Assembly: GCF_000208745.1 (NCBI RefSeq)
Contig: NC_030855.1
Coordinates: 22,907,748-22,971,747, forward strand
Origin: Theobroma cacao
Taxonomy: Eukaryota; Streptophyta; Magnoliopsida; Malvales; Malvaceae
Reading direction: 5' to 3'
Length of the DNA: 64,000 bases
The notes under the pieces were generated by a model that made no database searches, was not told the origin of the DNA, and worked only from the letters and a program-made list of their open reading frames with translations. Position numbers and translations under genes: made by a program. Shown here piece by piece: positions 24,262-36,693 of this stretch; positions within the stretch are counted from its first letter, which is position 1, and every line of letters begins with the position of its first letter.

Positions 24262-27200
24262 AGAGAGAGGGGGCAGGGAAAAGGGTAAGCCTTTCTCTTT
24301 CTCTCTGTTTTCTTTTTCTTTTGCTAAGGCTTTTGTATCATAAAAAAAGTTATTCTTTTCGATTTTCATTTTATGTTACTTAGGCGGAGCTTTAGATGAC
24401 TTGATATATTTGTATGATCCATTCTCGTATCGGGAAGGATAGATTAGATTACAGAGAATTGAATACGAATTCCTACTAATCTTGGCAATTGGGTTTCTGG
24501 CTTGTATATTTGATATTTCCATCCACTTTATTGAGAAATGAATTAATGAGAAATTTAATTTATATATAGCCTTATAATTTTGACAATACTTTGCATTAGC
24601 ATCTGGTATGGATGTATTTTTTTTTTATTCATCTGTTGCTGAATTTCTACATGCAACTAGCGTTTATGTTATCTTGATTATGTGGACTTTGGCTTGTTTG
24701 CTTTAAGGCAATAGCATATGGGAAGAATGACCTGACTCATAAACTTCACTCCACTATTTTAATAGCCTTAATCTCAAGCTACTTGAGGATTTGGAATAAT
24801 GATTTTGTAGAAAAATAAAAACTCTAACCAGCAGAGTTTAGTATCTGCTGCTGGTAACAGAAAGTTTGTAGTTCTTCTTAGTTTCAAGTTTAACTGGAAG
24901 AAGTAAAATCTAATGTGAACCCATAATAGATGCGTAGCAGCTTTTGATTTGGAGGTTTTTGTATAAATATGGGCCTTCGATCCAATCTAGTTGAGTTGTT
25001 TTTCTTATGAGTTTCTCCTGACCGCTCAAAGTTTTGCTAGATAGGTAGGCAGGGCTCACTCTGTACGCACTTTTGACCCTTAATAAGTGAAGCAGAAAAG
25101 TGTTGACATCCTAATGTTCAATGGAAAATGTGTACAAGGAATCTACCTGTCTAAATTTGAAAGCATGTTCATAAACGGTTATAAGTCTCTAGCAAGAATT
25201 GCATGCCATGTCTCTTCTCTGTCCATGAGTTGCACATTGCTGAAATGCGAGCCACACAAGTAACATCTCAATTCAATTTCAGCTAATTTAATTTCATGCC
25301 AAATTACTCTAAACCCTCAGTTAGAGCTCCAACTAGTTGTCTGATGGAGTGTTGCTTTTCTATAAGACGGAGGTGGTTGAAAGGAAAAGGACTGCCGTGA
25401 GGATTGAAATCAAGTCTTTTATGCACTTCCGCTCCTTTTAATTTTTTTTGGGTACAATAAAAAGATTTACTTAGCATTTAATTCATCAGTTCGTTTATGT
25501 CTATTGATTTGAATTTGGCCTCTAGGATGCATTGGTAAAAGGCAATTGTACAGTTCGGCCATTTATGAGACATTGTTTTGACATTATTGATATGTGGCCC
25601 TCTGTTGTCCAAAGGGTTGCAACTATCACAACCCTGAAAATGAATATTGGAACCATTATATGCATGTATGGACAAATTACAGTCACAAGTTATTGCAATC
25701 AACAGGAATGGACTATTCGTACTCTTTTCTTCCTCTTTATCCTTGATGTCATTTTATGGGTCCGGGAGGTCATCCATGCAATGGCCTAAAATTAAAAAAT
25801 AGCCGTAAACCAAGCCAGTTGGATCAGAATCTTCTGGCAAATGGTTCTGGCTTGATTCGATTATTATTACTCCGAGTAATGCTAGATGCTTCCTCTTGCA
25901 AATCAAGCTATTAATTAGCGATATGTTCATTTCGCAAGTTGCTTAAACGAATCTGACCCCGATGATTGGACTAATTGTTCCAACAGGCGTTCAAGAACAC
26001 GACAGAAACCTTAAACAGCAAATTAAATAATGCCTTTGGTTTATTCTGTTATGGTATTTTGTTCATGCAATTGCCAATGTGCTTACCAAAAATGCCAGTT
26101 GGGTAGGCAAAGAGTTTATGGCTTTCCATTACTATTAGACCACCATAGGGATTCCTTGTTTCCGTCAAGATTCATTTGGAGAGAAGCCTAGATTCATGAG
26201 CAGCGAGCGGGGATGTAGATAGCATGTGCTTATTTGTACTAAAAAATATTGACTTATGGATCAATTTGATTGCCTTTACAGATGGTTTAACTTTAGTCAC
26301 GCGAGTAGGTACTTGGGTAGGATTTATATTTTGTTTTTGTGGGATTTAGGTGGACCAATTTTCTGGGTCAAGTGCATTTTTTTCTGCTTGTAGGAGGCTT
26401 TAGCTATCAGTATACTATTCATTAGCACAGCCAAAAAATTAATGGACCACGTGCAGGAATTATGACATTAGTATGCGACTTGAAAGTTCAAACTAGCTTT
26501 CCCCTTTTGTCATTTTCTTTCTACAGTTTCAGTTATTTATTTATTTATTGAATGGACGACCTTGAATGAAATGGAGACACATAGATCAGAAAAGAGTGAA
26601 AGCCAGCATCACCGATTGAAAATTCATTGGAATTTTTTAGGCTTTGTTCGGATTCTGGACACATCTTTTGTTAACATTTTCTAGTGGAGATATTGATTTA
26701 ATTAATCATGTTTTTTTAACGTTTCGGTTGTTTTGGTCAGCCGAAATCTTGAAAGGATTGAACTTTAAAAAACTGTCAGTATTTTGTTGTGCTGTTTCTG
26801 TTTTTTCTTGGCGCATCTCAATCCAAAATCTTTTTAAAGTGTAGATTTTCCATTTAATTGTCATTTTCTGACGGCGTCAAATTTGTCTTGTTGCAATGTG
26901 AGTATAGATAACTGGAGTCTCTGTAACTCAGCTTCGTTCATGAGATTAGATAAAAGGGTTGATAGCTGCAATGGGAGTTTTGGTGGAAGCAGGCATAAGT
27001 GAGTTCATGGTGTTCTTACTTCTCACTGAGTCCTTGGGGTTGCAGAGCAATGTCGCCAAAGTTTGACCACTCGGCTTATGCTGGGGATTATAGTCTTGCA
27101 ATTGAGAGGAGACATTCAAACCTTGGCTTAATAATAACATGCACAAAGAGAAAGGTCCAGCGGCCAACTCACAGATATCAGATAGTATGAAATTTAATGA

Positions 27201-28551
27201 CATGCGAGAAGCACTACTGACTGATGCAGGTCTAATTTCCAGTTGGGTTCTGTCGGAGCTTTGGGGAAAAAGGCAGGAGAAACTTCATATTTTTTAATGA
27301 CAATTCAATTCACTTGCCGAACCTGAAGAGGATTCTTTCTTCAAAAGTAGGAATTCATGAGCTTGAAGCTGGGGATTCTTGGTTTGAATAGGTTGCCACA
27401 CTTGGTCCTGAATTTGCAACTTATCTGACCATGCTGCAGAAGACGAATACCCCAACTACAAAATCCTGTCAGAGATTTCAGCTCTGGTGCCGATCAACAT
27501 CCTACTAATTTATTTTCCAAATTGATACTACGGTATTGTCTTAAAGGGTATAGTGCATGTAGCTTTAATAGCTCGCAGCCTAGTCTGGCTGATACCAGGA
27601 AATTTTTTCACAATTCTGTAACTGCAGCCGACACTCAACTTTACTTTCAAGTTTCAACTGCTGAACCCACCTGCCTGGTGCTGCCGGTTCTTCTGCGGTG
27701 AAGTTAATGTCTCTTTTTCTTTTGGGGACAAGAAATTAAAATCTTTACTACTTTGAAACAAAGTACAAACTTAAAGCAGTTCATTATATGGTTATATAAT
27801 GAACCTATCCTTGCCTCCTAAGGTAACATAACAGTTTTATGGCCCGGACATTAAAGGTAGCAAGTGCCTGTTTTGCTTTAGAAAATTCAATGCTGGGAAT
27901 TGGTAAGAACATGCACATATCCATTTGTGGCCTGTGGGCCGTGAATCAGGACGCACCCTGGACTGGTATTGAGATTCAATTTAACAGCCAAATCCTCGTC
28001 TGCCCTAAAACATGAGCAGACTTATTCAACTTGGCCTTTGATCAGCTTCCAGTAACTATCAAAACTTGAGTTCAAGTTCACTGGCTCGGGGACAGATCAG
28101 AACCTCTAGTAACAAGTAAGAACTTACAGTAGAGGAACCAGAATGAGTGGCATCCTCCATGTATTGCACTTTGAAATCAGTTGAACTAATGCACCCCGAC
28201 TTTTCCCAACAATTAAAAAAGATATATATGAGAAAGAAAATCAAGTCATCTGGACTCTGTTAGTGCTAACTGGTTAAATGCCATGGCGAGTTGATAGAGC
28301 CTTGGCATGTAAATCTCAGGCCGGACTTGTTTAGAGTCATCTTGTTTATAATTTTCGCAGAAAAGTTAATTTGTGCATAAACTAAAACCCTCTTTGGCAG
28401 AAATTCAATCTACAAGATAGGAAAAGCAATTGAAACTCACTGAGGGCAGGAAGCTCTATTTGGCAGCAATTACATATATATTTGAACCAAAAAAAAAAAA
28501 ATTGTAGACACCCCTTCTATACAGGAAAAGAAAACCCAAAGCAGGTTCTGG
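24262..28551. other. Intergenic between the two convergent CIPK genes
   Basis: The CIPK12-like and CIPK20-like genes converge on this 4.3-kb stretch, which holds their 3' UTRs. CT-rich sequence follows the CIPK12-like stop codon. I find no recognisable protein gene, RNA gene or repeat family. ORFs of 60-90 codons at 25478-25789, 26644-26844 and 26946-27203 look like chance. Confidence 0.6.
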
Positions 28552-29904
28552 TTATGATTGTTGCTGCTCATTTCCTTGCCAAGTCCACACTATATCCTTC
28601 AGCGAAGGCTTCAATTCTTGGTTACAGAACTTCTTATATTCCAAGGTATCCCCGGCGGTTTTGTTCAACTCTACCACATAAAAAGAAGGCGTAACTTCAA
28701 AAATCTCAGCATCTATAGCAAGCAGTCCTTTTCTCCCTTCCTTGCTGCCCTGCAATTTTACCTTTCCGTCCTTATTCTTGATGCTAAAACTCTCGGTCTG
28801 AGCTATTTGTTGAAATTTAGAAACGATATCTGTGGCTGGTTTTCTGGTCGTAAATCGTGAATAATTTCTTTGATCCAAATCTTTCTCAAACAAGCCTGAT
28901 AAATCAAAACCTTGTGAAAGAGAGATAATATCAAAAGCATTGAAAAAACTCGGCCTGACAGGGCTTGTTGGCACTGCTGCTTCGTTCTGAGAACTGTTTT
29001 CACGACCTGAAGAGTCAAAGACAGCATGAACATCGCTAATTAACAAGTCTATGCGACGAGCGTGAGGGGATGGTGGTGGGCTATCGATATGTTTATACCC
29101 CTTCTTAAACCAACTGTTCTCCATGAGCTTAGCCACCGTGATTCTTGGGCTTGGATTCGGGTCAAGAATCCTTGAAAGAAGCTTCCGAACTTCTGGTGGA
29201 ATCCATTGTGGGCATCTGAATTCTCCTCTGCATATCTTTCTATACATTTCCATGAGATTCTGATCATGAAAAGGAAGAAAACCTGCCAACAGAACGTAAA
29301 GAATGACCCCACATGACCAAATATCAGCCTTGGCTCCATCGTAGCCTTTCTTGTTGATGACTTCTGGTGCAACATAGGCTGGTGTTCCACAAGTCGTGTG
29401 AAGAAGGCCATCTTGTCTCCTTGATTCTTTCAAAGCACTCAAGCCGAAATCCGAAACCTTCAGATTCCCATTTTCATCAAGGAGGAGATTCTCTGGCTTC
29501 AAATCCCGATGATAAACCCCCCTGCTATGGCAATAATCAACAGCTGCAATCAATTGCTGGAAATAGTGTCGGGCGGCATCTTCCTTGAGCTTCCCTTTGG
29601 CAACCTTGTTGAAAAGCTCACCACCTCTAACATATTCCATGACAAAATATATTTTGGCCTTGCTAGCCATGACCTCGTAGAGCCGAACAACATTGGGATG
29701 CCTGACAAGGCGCATAACTGAGATTTCACGCTTGATTTGATCTATTAAACCCCCTTTCATTATCTTCTCTTTATCGATAACCTTAATGGCGCAGCTTTGC
29801 CCTGTTGTCAGGTTTCTGGCATGGTAAACCTTGGCGAATGTCCCTTGCCCGAGTAACCGCCCAAGCTCAAACCTGTGCATCAATATTACCCCTTTCTTCT
29901 CCAT
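28552..29904 (-). CDS. CIPK20: CBL-interacting protein kinase, CIPK20-type (intronless)
   Basis: This is a single-exon gene for a 450-aa CIPK closest, from memory, to Arabidopsis CIPK20 (At5g45820, also PKS18, linked to ABA sensitivity). Shared traits are the N-terminus [20 protein letters not shown], the linker block [12 protein letters not shown], and [20 protein letters not shown]. Catalytic residues are complete: K41, HRD 132-134, DFG 152-154, and the activation loop [13 protein letters not shown]. The NAF motif is at 322-324 and the C-terminus reads [15 protein letters not shown]. The chosen ATG (29904) has A at -3 and G at +4 and gives the family's normal N-terminus. The frame stays open upstream to 30027, and another in-frame ATG at 29976 would add 24 residues. 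It is convergent with the CIPK12-like gene. Confidence 0.96.
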   Translation of the reverse strand: MEKKGVILMHRFELGRLLGQGTFAKVYHARNLTTGQSCAIKVIDKEKIMKGGLIDQIKREISVMRLVRHPNVVRLYEVMASKAKIYFVMEYVRGGELFNKVAKGKLKEDAARHYFQQLIAAVDYCHSRGVYHRDLKPENLLLDENGNLKVSDFGLSALKESRRQDGLLHTTCGTPAYVAPEVINKKGYDGAKADIWSCGVILYVLLAGFLPFHDQNLMEMYRKICRGEFRCPQWIPPEVRKLLSRILDPNPSPRITVAKLMENSWFKKGYKHIDSPPPSPHARRIDLLISDVHAVFDSSGRENSSQNEAAVPTSPVRPSFFNAFDIISLSQGFDLSGLFEKDLDQRNYSRFTTRKPATDIVSKFQQIAQTESFSIKNKDGKVKLQGSKEGRKGLLAIDAEIFEVTPSFYVVELNKTAGDTLEYKKFCNQELKPSLKDIVWTWQGNEQQQS

Positions 29905-32900
29905 AATCTCTCCTTCTGCTACACAAATCAATGCTGAAGGTTCTACAGGTAACAATGAATTAATGGATAAAACCATGCACTTTCTTGAACATTTTGCTAT
30001 GGTTTCTTTGGTTAAGAACCGAGACAATCAGTCCTTTTTGGACAAAGGACGAGAGAAGGGGCTAGGGGACTAAGCTGATTCAAAATTTGCCCTGCCAATC
30101 GGCACTAGGCCCGGTAAGAAATATTAATCCCCTTTGAAAATGGCACAAAACTTGGTATATTTTCTTTGTGGCAAAACTGCAAAAATCTTTACCAGAATTC
30201 CCCCCCCAATAAAAAAAAGACAGACAAAGAAAAACAGAAAAAGCAGACTTGTTCAAAAATAGCACAAGATGGGTGAGCCTCTATTATTGAAGGTCTGGAC
30301 ATAATATCCCTCCTATATATAGTCACTTTCAGAATGCTGATGTTTTGGATCTTGTAAACAGGGATCGGACGGCTACAATTATTATCTGGGTAACGTTTGG
30401 TTTTCATGCAGCATACATAGGAACTTCGAAGAAAATGCTTTCTCTAGACACGCGGCTGTTAAATGGATTAACATTGAATGATGAGATGAACATGAGAATC
30501 AAGTGGTGGACATCTCCAGCCAGTAAAAAACGAACTTCGGGAATATTGTGTATATACAAAATTCATGGAAATCCGCACAAATGGCACAAGATTTTTAGCA
30601 TGTGTGGGAAACGGGGTTGCCCCGCTTTCATTTGATTAACTACTAGATAAGCTTGATTTCCTTGGCAGTTGCTTTGGTAGAACAAGCTGAATCAGATCCT
30701 TTGTATTTGGTAATCTAGCTTGGTTGCGGGTATAATTGTATTTGGCAAGTCAGAATAGCTTTCTTTTGGTAAGTCAATTAGTGATTGTTTTCAAATCCTA
30801 ACATAATGATCTCATTCTTTCGTAATACATTGATTGCATTACATCATAAGTTTGGCAAAAACTATATCCAATAGCTACCAGGGAAAGTGCTTCGTTCCCT
30901 GATTGATGGATTAGAATCATAGCGGCTGGATAAAAAAGATCAGTAAAAATTATAAGGGTCTGCTGCTAATGATGAAGCTGAGCTTATGGTTCAATATGTT
31001 CCCCTAAAGCAGGAAAGAAAAGACTTCCAGTGCTGTGAATCTCTCTCCACTAAGCTATTCTGGCTACTTCATAAAAACTTCCCTCGGTGGGTTCGGGACG
31101 TTCAACATCACTGAAATTTCGGATCCATGCTTCTACCACCTCCACGTGGACGCCCAACAATCAAATGGGTCCATCTTAACGGGACCATAAGCCTCTCGCT
31201 TCCCCTTGAGATTTTCCAAGTGGGCGGACCACGTGGGTACAGTTTGGCCAACTGACCCACATATGACCAATGCTTTTAGCCACAAACACAACACAAGTTC
31301 CTGATATGAAGAGAGAAGAGTTAGTCGCTGGAATATCGATTCTAGGCAGCAAACGACCTTATCACGCGGGCATCCCTCGGTTGTTTGTCTTGGAGCTGGT
31401 CGACCTCAACGTCATATCACATCTTGAGCAGGTCGTTGTTCATTCTTGGGCCACATATCTGCACTACGCTCTTCTTTCGGGTTCATTAGAATCACTCATC
31501 TGTTCAAGTCTTCTTCTGCCCTATTTATGGACAGGTAGTTGAATTGAAACCTTTGCAACGTCCTTAGTGGACCTAACCATCCAAGTCTTTGCGCGCCCTG
31601 GCCCATACAGGCATACAGCCATACCCTACAGTGAGTTGAGATCTCTTGCTTCTCTAAACATGATTGTGGTTGAAACACGTGAACTCTATACAAGCTAGCT
31701 ATAAGATTAATAAAAAAAATCTAAACTGTCTGGGAATCATTTAATCACCTGATCAGGAGCCAATGTCGTCATTTAAATCGATGTTTGGTTATAAGGAGCT
31801 TGGTGGACACCACAAAGCTAATTTTGAATTATTTCGCCAGGTTTGGCCAGAAAATAATCTTGCATTCGTATCGCTCATCTTTGTTGTTCTTGTCCTCCTC
31901 TTGCTATATATTACTAGCTGTGAAAGATTCACGTAGAGACCAATTTGGATTGTTGAGTCCATGACAGGTGATAGAAGAATTCATTCTTTTGTACAAGCAC
32001 AACTGTCTCCCTGCTTGTCCTTCGGGGTAGACTGCTATGCCCATACCTTGGTGTTATCCTCTTAGAGGATTTCAAAACAATTGGTGGAGAGGGACCATCT
32101 TCTGAGCATTTCAACCACAAATTTCTCAGCTCACTATGGCACAAAAGATAGTGTTGCAGCAGGACACGGCAGAGGAAACAGGCTTCGTCAGTGCCACAGC
32201 GTATGGAAAACAGTCAGCTCTTTTTACCAGGTTGCACCTGGGATGAATCTTGCTGCCGCATCCATCGCACATAGCCCAGGATCATCCCATGGAAACCGGA
32301 TTTAACAAAAATTATCTGCACCAAGGAAGCAATAATATCGCTATTTGCACACTGCACGTTGCAGTCATTAAACTTCCAGAATTCCTTCACAAGGGGCACA
32401 CTCCACCGCCCTGATCCCTGCCCTTCCAAGACATTTGGCACCAAATAAATCAGTTCTCAGTACAACAGAAACATAGCAGAGTCATCTCACCACGAACAAA
32501 GTTTCATTCCCCTGTAATGGTAGTATTAAACTTGACTTGAATCCTCTACGAATTAATGGTCATATGTTTGGACTTTCTCACTTTATCCTGTTCATGGTTA
32601 ACAATCAATTGGTGGTACATGGTTATTTTTGTTTTGATCAAACTTTGCCTTCAGAATTTTGCACTGCGTGGATATTCTGTATGATTTCTATATTATGGGT
32701 TTGTAAAGAGCCCCAACCATTGGTTTGTCCCATTTCTGGGATGACTTGGGATGTCGCAAGAGCTTGAAACTGGATAAACAGCAGTGATGAGCCATTGACC
32801 GCCTCCCTTCCGTTTTTTACTTTCCCCTTCTCTTTAACCTCTAACCAAAATAATTCTGGATCATGTAACAGTGGATTTAAGGCATAATCCTATAGTCTTG

Positions 32901-33711
32901 TATGAGGCATTGTGGGTTTTACTGCTTTGGAGCACACTTAATTAATAAATAAGATAAACTATAAATAAATTAAAATTGTCTTTTTTCTTTCTCTTTTAGA
33001 GAATTAAAGAACATATTTTGTGTTCGGCTGGCACAAAATTTGGGTTTAGATCTTTTAGAATAGTGGTACAAGTTTTCGTATAATTTTAAGCATTAATTAA
33101 TAAGACTCATCCATGGTAATACACACTCTCATTTACCTAAGGGATGACATATCTATTTTTACATTAAAAATCTCAAATTTTAATTATTGAAATATTTTTT
33201 TATATATAAACGTATATTGATAAATTAATATTAAATTAATTAGCTGGAATAGTGAAGACTCCTAATAAATTTTCAATCCTAATAAATTAATATTAAATTC
33301 AATTAGATTTTTTTTTTTATTTTTCAAACCCAATAATCGGATGGAATACTTACACCTATAGAGATTTTTCAAACCTTTTTTTTTTTGGAACGTTGTAAAA
33401 TCTTATAATAGTATATATAGATAATTTTAGAATATAAATCTTATTTTTGCTTCACTTTACGTTTTTATTTTTATTTATTTGGGCAGGCCGCCTGTGGGAA
33501 TTAAGATGGGATGCCCGGCCCTTACTTTTATTGTTTTTTTTATATATTTCCTTTCTCGAAAAGAAAAATTGAGAAAAAAAAAATTCAATAGATACTACTA
33601 TTATATAGTTTTGCTTATACATCGATAGTACTAGCTAATTGCATTCAGATCAACTAAAACAATTACATTAAAATTTTTACATGCTTATGCTATAGATTAT
33701 ATATAGAATTC
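29905..33711. other. Intergenic: CIPK20-like upstream region and DOG1-like 3' flank
   Basis: The proximal part (29905-30100) is the probable leader of the CIPK20-like gene. Two G-boxes lie at 31143 and 31230. A 90-codon ORF with an ATG start (31270-31542) matches nothing I know. From about 32900 to 33700 the DNA is very AT-rich, with a direct repeat of AATAAATTAATATTAAATT (near 33221 and 33285). No gene is recognised. Confidence 0.55.
31143..31235. promoter_or_regulatory. Paired G-boxes upstream of CIPK20-like gene
   Basis: Two CACGTG motifs, both followed by G (CACGTGG, the ABRE form), lie at 31143-31148 and 31230-31235. They are about 1.24 and 1.33 kb upstream of the CIPK20-like start codon. 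This would fit ABA-responsive bZIP control, but distance and lack of expression data make it tentative. Confidence 0.4.
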
Positions 33712-34461
33712 TTAGTTCCTACCATGCCTATGATCTCTCGTCTTTCCCCACTCATGCATGCAAAGGTGAAGCTTCTTACTTGCCGCGAGAAAATCCACTC
33801 CCTGCACTGGTGTTAATATGCCAAGTAATTCCTTTAGCGTGCTTAGCCTCAGCTTATCAGCCTCCTGGAGTATGTTCGCCATAGAACTCTCGTGCTCGTC
33901 CAGTGCACGATCTACTTCCCCACTTGATTCACCGACCCGGCACAACCTTTTTGCAATCACGGCTATGGGCTGGTCTGCTATGTTCTCCTGCAAGCTCGCC
34001 AAGTTATTCGACAGTCTCTCTTCTTCCTTCATAGTCTTCATGTGCAAATCGTTTATCTTTCCCAGCTGTGTTGCTGAAATCTGGCCAAGGTCTCCCCTGG
34101 CTAAGCCCTGGAGGATTTCAAGGAGCTGGAACTCGACTTGTGACCCACAGAGTGCGTAAGTGAGTCGAATGTACATTGAGGGTCTGCAACCCCCAATCCA
34201 AAGCAAGGAGTTCTCCAAGGCAGTGTTCCATGAGGGTGCAAAAAGGCCTGAAACATCCTGGCGAGACAGTTGGTTTCTTTTGTCAATGTATTCTTGGAAA
34301 CTGTTGATGGACTTCTCAGCCAGTTTGGCATACGTGTTTTCGGATGAGTTGACATCATTTTCTTTTAGGTTGAGGGCTTGGAGGAGCTCGCTTAACTCTT
34401 GTTCTTGAATGGTCATCCATTCCTGGAAACAACATTGTAAACGTTGGTTATCGCTAGCCAT
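33712..34461 (-). CDS. DOG1: DELAY OF GERMINATION 1 (DOG1) homologue, single exon
   Basis: This gene encodes a 249-aa DOG1-domain protein. Arabidopsis DOG1 sets seed dormancy by binding AHG1/AHG3 PP2C phosphatases and haem. The N-terminal motif CFQEWMTIQEQEL matches the SYLEWMSLQ region of Arabidopsis DOG1. The block PSWNTALENSLLWIGGCRP, then LTYALCGSQ, and the C-terminal TPVQGVDFLAASKKLHLCMHEWG are very close to it. The two histidines reported to bind haem are conserved (H232 and H236). The start ATG at 34461 gives the normal length. The coding region is continuous, whereas I recall introns in Arabidopsis DOG1. Position next to a CIPK20-type gene, as in At5g45820-At5g45830, supports orthology. 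It is divergent from the DOGL4-like gene. Confidence 0.93.
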   Translation of the reverse strand: MASDNQRLQCCFQEWMTIQEQELSELLQALNLKENDVNSSENTYAKLAEKSINSFQEYIDKRNQLSRQDVSGLFAPSWNTALENSLLWIGGCRPSMYIRLTYALCGSQVEFQLLEILQGLARGDLGQISATQLGKINDLHMKTMKEEERLSNNLASLQENIADQPIAVIAKRLCRVGESSGEVDRALDEHESSMANILQEADKLRLSTLKELLGILTPVQGVDFLAASKKLHLCMHEWGKTRDHRHGRN

Positions 34462-34530
34462 TTCAATTGTGCTAATTAAGCGATGAAACCAAGGGATTAT
34501 ATTTGGGGGTTTGGGTTGTTATTACATGCG

Positions 34531-34660
34531 TGTCCTTTTCCACATGTGAAGCCAAGGGATCCAAAGCTAGAAAAAGAAAAAAGAGGGGATGGGATTGTGT
34601 ACTTTTGTGTGCTTCAATTTGGGTTGTTTCTTTGATCTTTTTCACATGTGGAAAAGGACA
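34531..34660. repeat. Perfect 20-bp inverted repeat upstream of DOG1-like start
   Basis: The 20-mer at 34531-34550 (TGTCCTTTTC plus CACATGTGAA) is the exact reverse complement of 34641-34660, with a 90-bp loop. Each arm contains the palindromic E-box CACATGTG. The element lies 70-199 bp upstream of the DOG1-like ATG, so it is in the core promoter or 5' UTR. Short direct repeats accompany it: TTTGGGTTGTT at 34510 and 34618, and CCAAGGGAT at 34489 and 34552. Confidence 0.85.
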
Positions 34661-35218
34661 AAGTTTTCAATCTTGCTACCGGATCGATACCAAGGCTACA
34701 TTATCTTACTAGCAGTGGAGTAGTATTTTACTTCAGTTTTCGTTGGCTTATTTTACAGGTTAAAACACAAGCTCCCCTCCGCTTGCAGGGGAGTTGATCA
34801 ATAGCATTCATTACTTTTCCCTAAAGCCACTTAAAGACTGATCAGGTGGGTGAGGGTTGAACTTTGAATGGACTTCCCACCGACACTCTTGTCCAGGCGT
34901 TAAATATATCGTTATAGGATCCCTAGGAGAAGGATAAAGCTTTGGCGACACAAGCAAGGCTCTAGCTAGGTCGGCTCCGGTGGTAAGAGAAGCATTAATG
35001 GAGGTATGATTTAACACATAATGCTTTACGCGATAGTTGAGAAACATGTAGAAATATTCAAATTGCATGATGTAGTTGAACTTAATTCAAACTACGAGAT
35101 CATGAAACTGAATCTAGGCTTGTTGTCAATAAGCTTATGATCAGATAGTAGTAAATAGTAATTCATGAACGGTGTATGGTTATCTAAGTATTACATTTAT
35201 CAGTCGAATATGCGCATA

Positions 35219-35285
35219 CACGTGGAAAATGTTTACTATGACTCACCCACACAAAGATAACTCACTCACCCCACGTGCCCATGCA
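35219..35285. promoter_or_regulatory. ABRE/G-box plus RY composite in the DOG1-DOGL4 spacer
   Basis: Two CACGTG boxes (35219-35224, in ACACGTGGA, and 35272-35277) lie 53 bp apart. The second is followed after only two bases by CATGCA (35280-35285). An ABRE next to an RY element is the known architecture of seed promoters driven by bZIP factors with B3 factors such as ABI3, FUS3 or LEC2. It lies about 0.8 kb upstream of the DOG1-like ATG and 1.8 kb upstream of the DOGL4-like ATG. Confidence 0.55.
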
Positions 35286-36401
35286 ACACGATTAAAATCA
35301 ATGCGAGTCTTTGCCAAATGCCAATTCCTTTCTCTGTTGTCTCGTTTCTGCTAACCCTTTTTTTCATTTTCCTGAAATTGTCGTTTCTGTTGTCCAATAT
35401 TCAAGCTTGGGGGGTGGGCTTTCATTTTGTCAGGGAGGGTTCAGGCAGCGGTTGTATAGGGTGGATGGTTTATGTGGCCTGTGCAACTTTTACAAATTTA
35501 TGTAATAAAATAGTTCATGGCTTAGCAAAAAAAATAAAAAATTTCAAGCTTGGAATAGAAAAACTTTTATCAGGTTCAGGTGGTCTGCAGGGATGGATAT
35601 TAATTTGTTAGACGAAAAATGAACACAAACCATCAATTACCGTCTGTTCAAATGCAACAACAGGGAGCAGGGCTTTATTCTGATCAGCATATAAACTACT
35701 TCTCTCAAGTTCCAAATAAAATTCTTCGTCTTTTTTCTTATGGAATGGAATCCCAACTCTCCCAGGCGGAGAAATATATATGGATAGGGAAATTGTGTTC
35801 TCTCATAACAAGATTCGGCCCAAGAAGTCTAGAGGGCCTAGGGTTGAAATGTGAGAATGAATTGCCAATATTCACATGTGCAATCATAGGAGTGTGATCA
35901 AGCGTAGAGCCTGTTTGATTTGGAAGGCTTGCATGAATATCAAACATCGTACGCCAAGGATCAAGAACGGAAGCTCGAGTTCAGGCCAATTTGAGTCCAA
36001 CCAGCTCATACCTAGCTTTTGGTGTTTTGTTTTTTCAATATTTTTCTTTAAAGAAAAAGCTTTAAAGGCGTTAAGGTACCAACATATGATCTTTACTTGT
36101 CCCGAATTGCTATTCTCACCAATCACTTGATTCCTGTTCAAAAGATTTGAGTACAGACTTTGGAGGTACAAATTAAAATTTTACATTAATAGTACTAATA
36201 TATTTGTATTTATTTTATATATTTAATAAATGTCATAACTAGCCAGAAGATTAATCTTATGTAAAAGTTTTAAACAGGAATAAATGTTTTGGTGAATTGT
36301 TCTGAGTATATGACATGCTACTTTGAACAAGAGCAAAAATTAAATATCAAAGCTCACGGAGTATAAATGCTTAAAGAACATGGTGAAGCAATTCCCAGAT
36401 G

Positions 36402-36407
36402 CACGTG
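36402..36407. promoter_or_regulatory. G-box upstream of DOGL4-like gene
   Basis: A CACGTG palindrome (in GCACGTGTTT) lies 650 bp upstream of the DOGL4-like start codon. It is a potential ABRE/G-box. Confidence 0.4.
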
Positions 36408-36685
36408 TTTTGTAATGGGCAGAATGATTTCCTTAGTTCCAGAAAACCAAGCACGAAGCAAGTTCTTAACGACAAAAAATATAAAAACAGAAACTAGGCG
36501 CAAAGGTATTTTGCACCGCAGCCAACCAAAGCCCCTATCAGTGCCCGGTTCATAGAAGATAAAAGGGTGGGACCCGATGAAGTTTTGTGAAGGAACATCC
36601 GGAGCGAGTTCCACGTTGAACCAAGATTCTTTCCTGTGACGACACGTTTGTCCACACTAGAACCTCAACACCAGCTGGTGAGACG

Positions 36686-36693
36686 CATGCATG
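36686..36693. promoter_or_regulatory. RY element CATGCATG upstream of DOGL4-like gene
   Basis: CATGCATG, the core RY repeat bound by seed B3 factors, lies 364 bp upstream of the DOGL4-like start codon. This agrees with the seed-specific, ABA-induced expression reported for Arabidopsis DOGL4. Confidence 0.5.

Noticed and set aside
31270..31542. 90-codon ORF between the CIPK20-like and DOG1-like genes
   Set aside because: It starts with ATG just after a G-box, but the peptide resembles no family and there are no further exons in phase.
33219..33303. Direct repeat AATAAATTAATATTAAATT upstream of the DOG1-like 3' end
   Set aside because: The DNA is very AT-rich, so a duplication of this type has little meaning without other copies.
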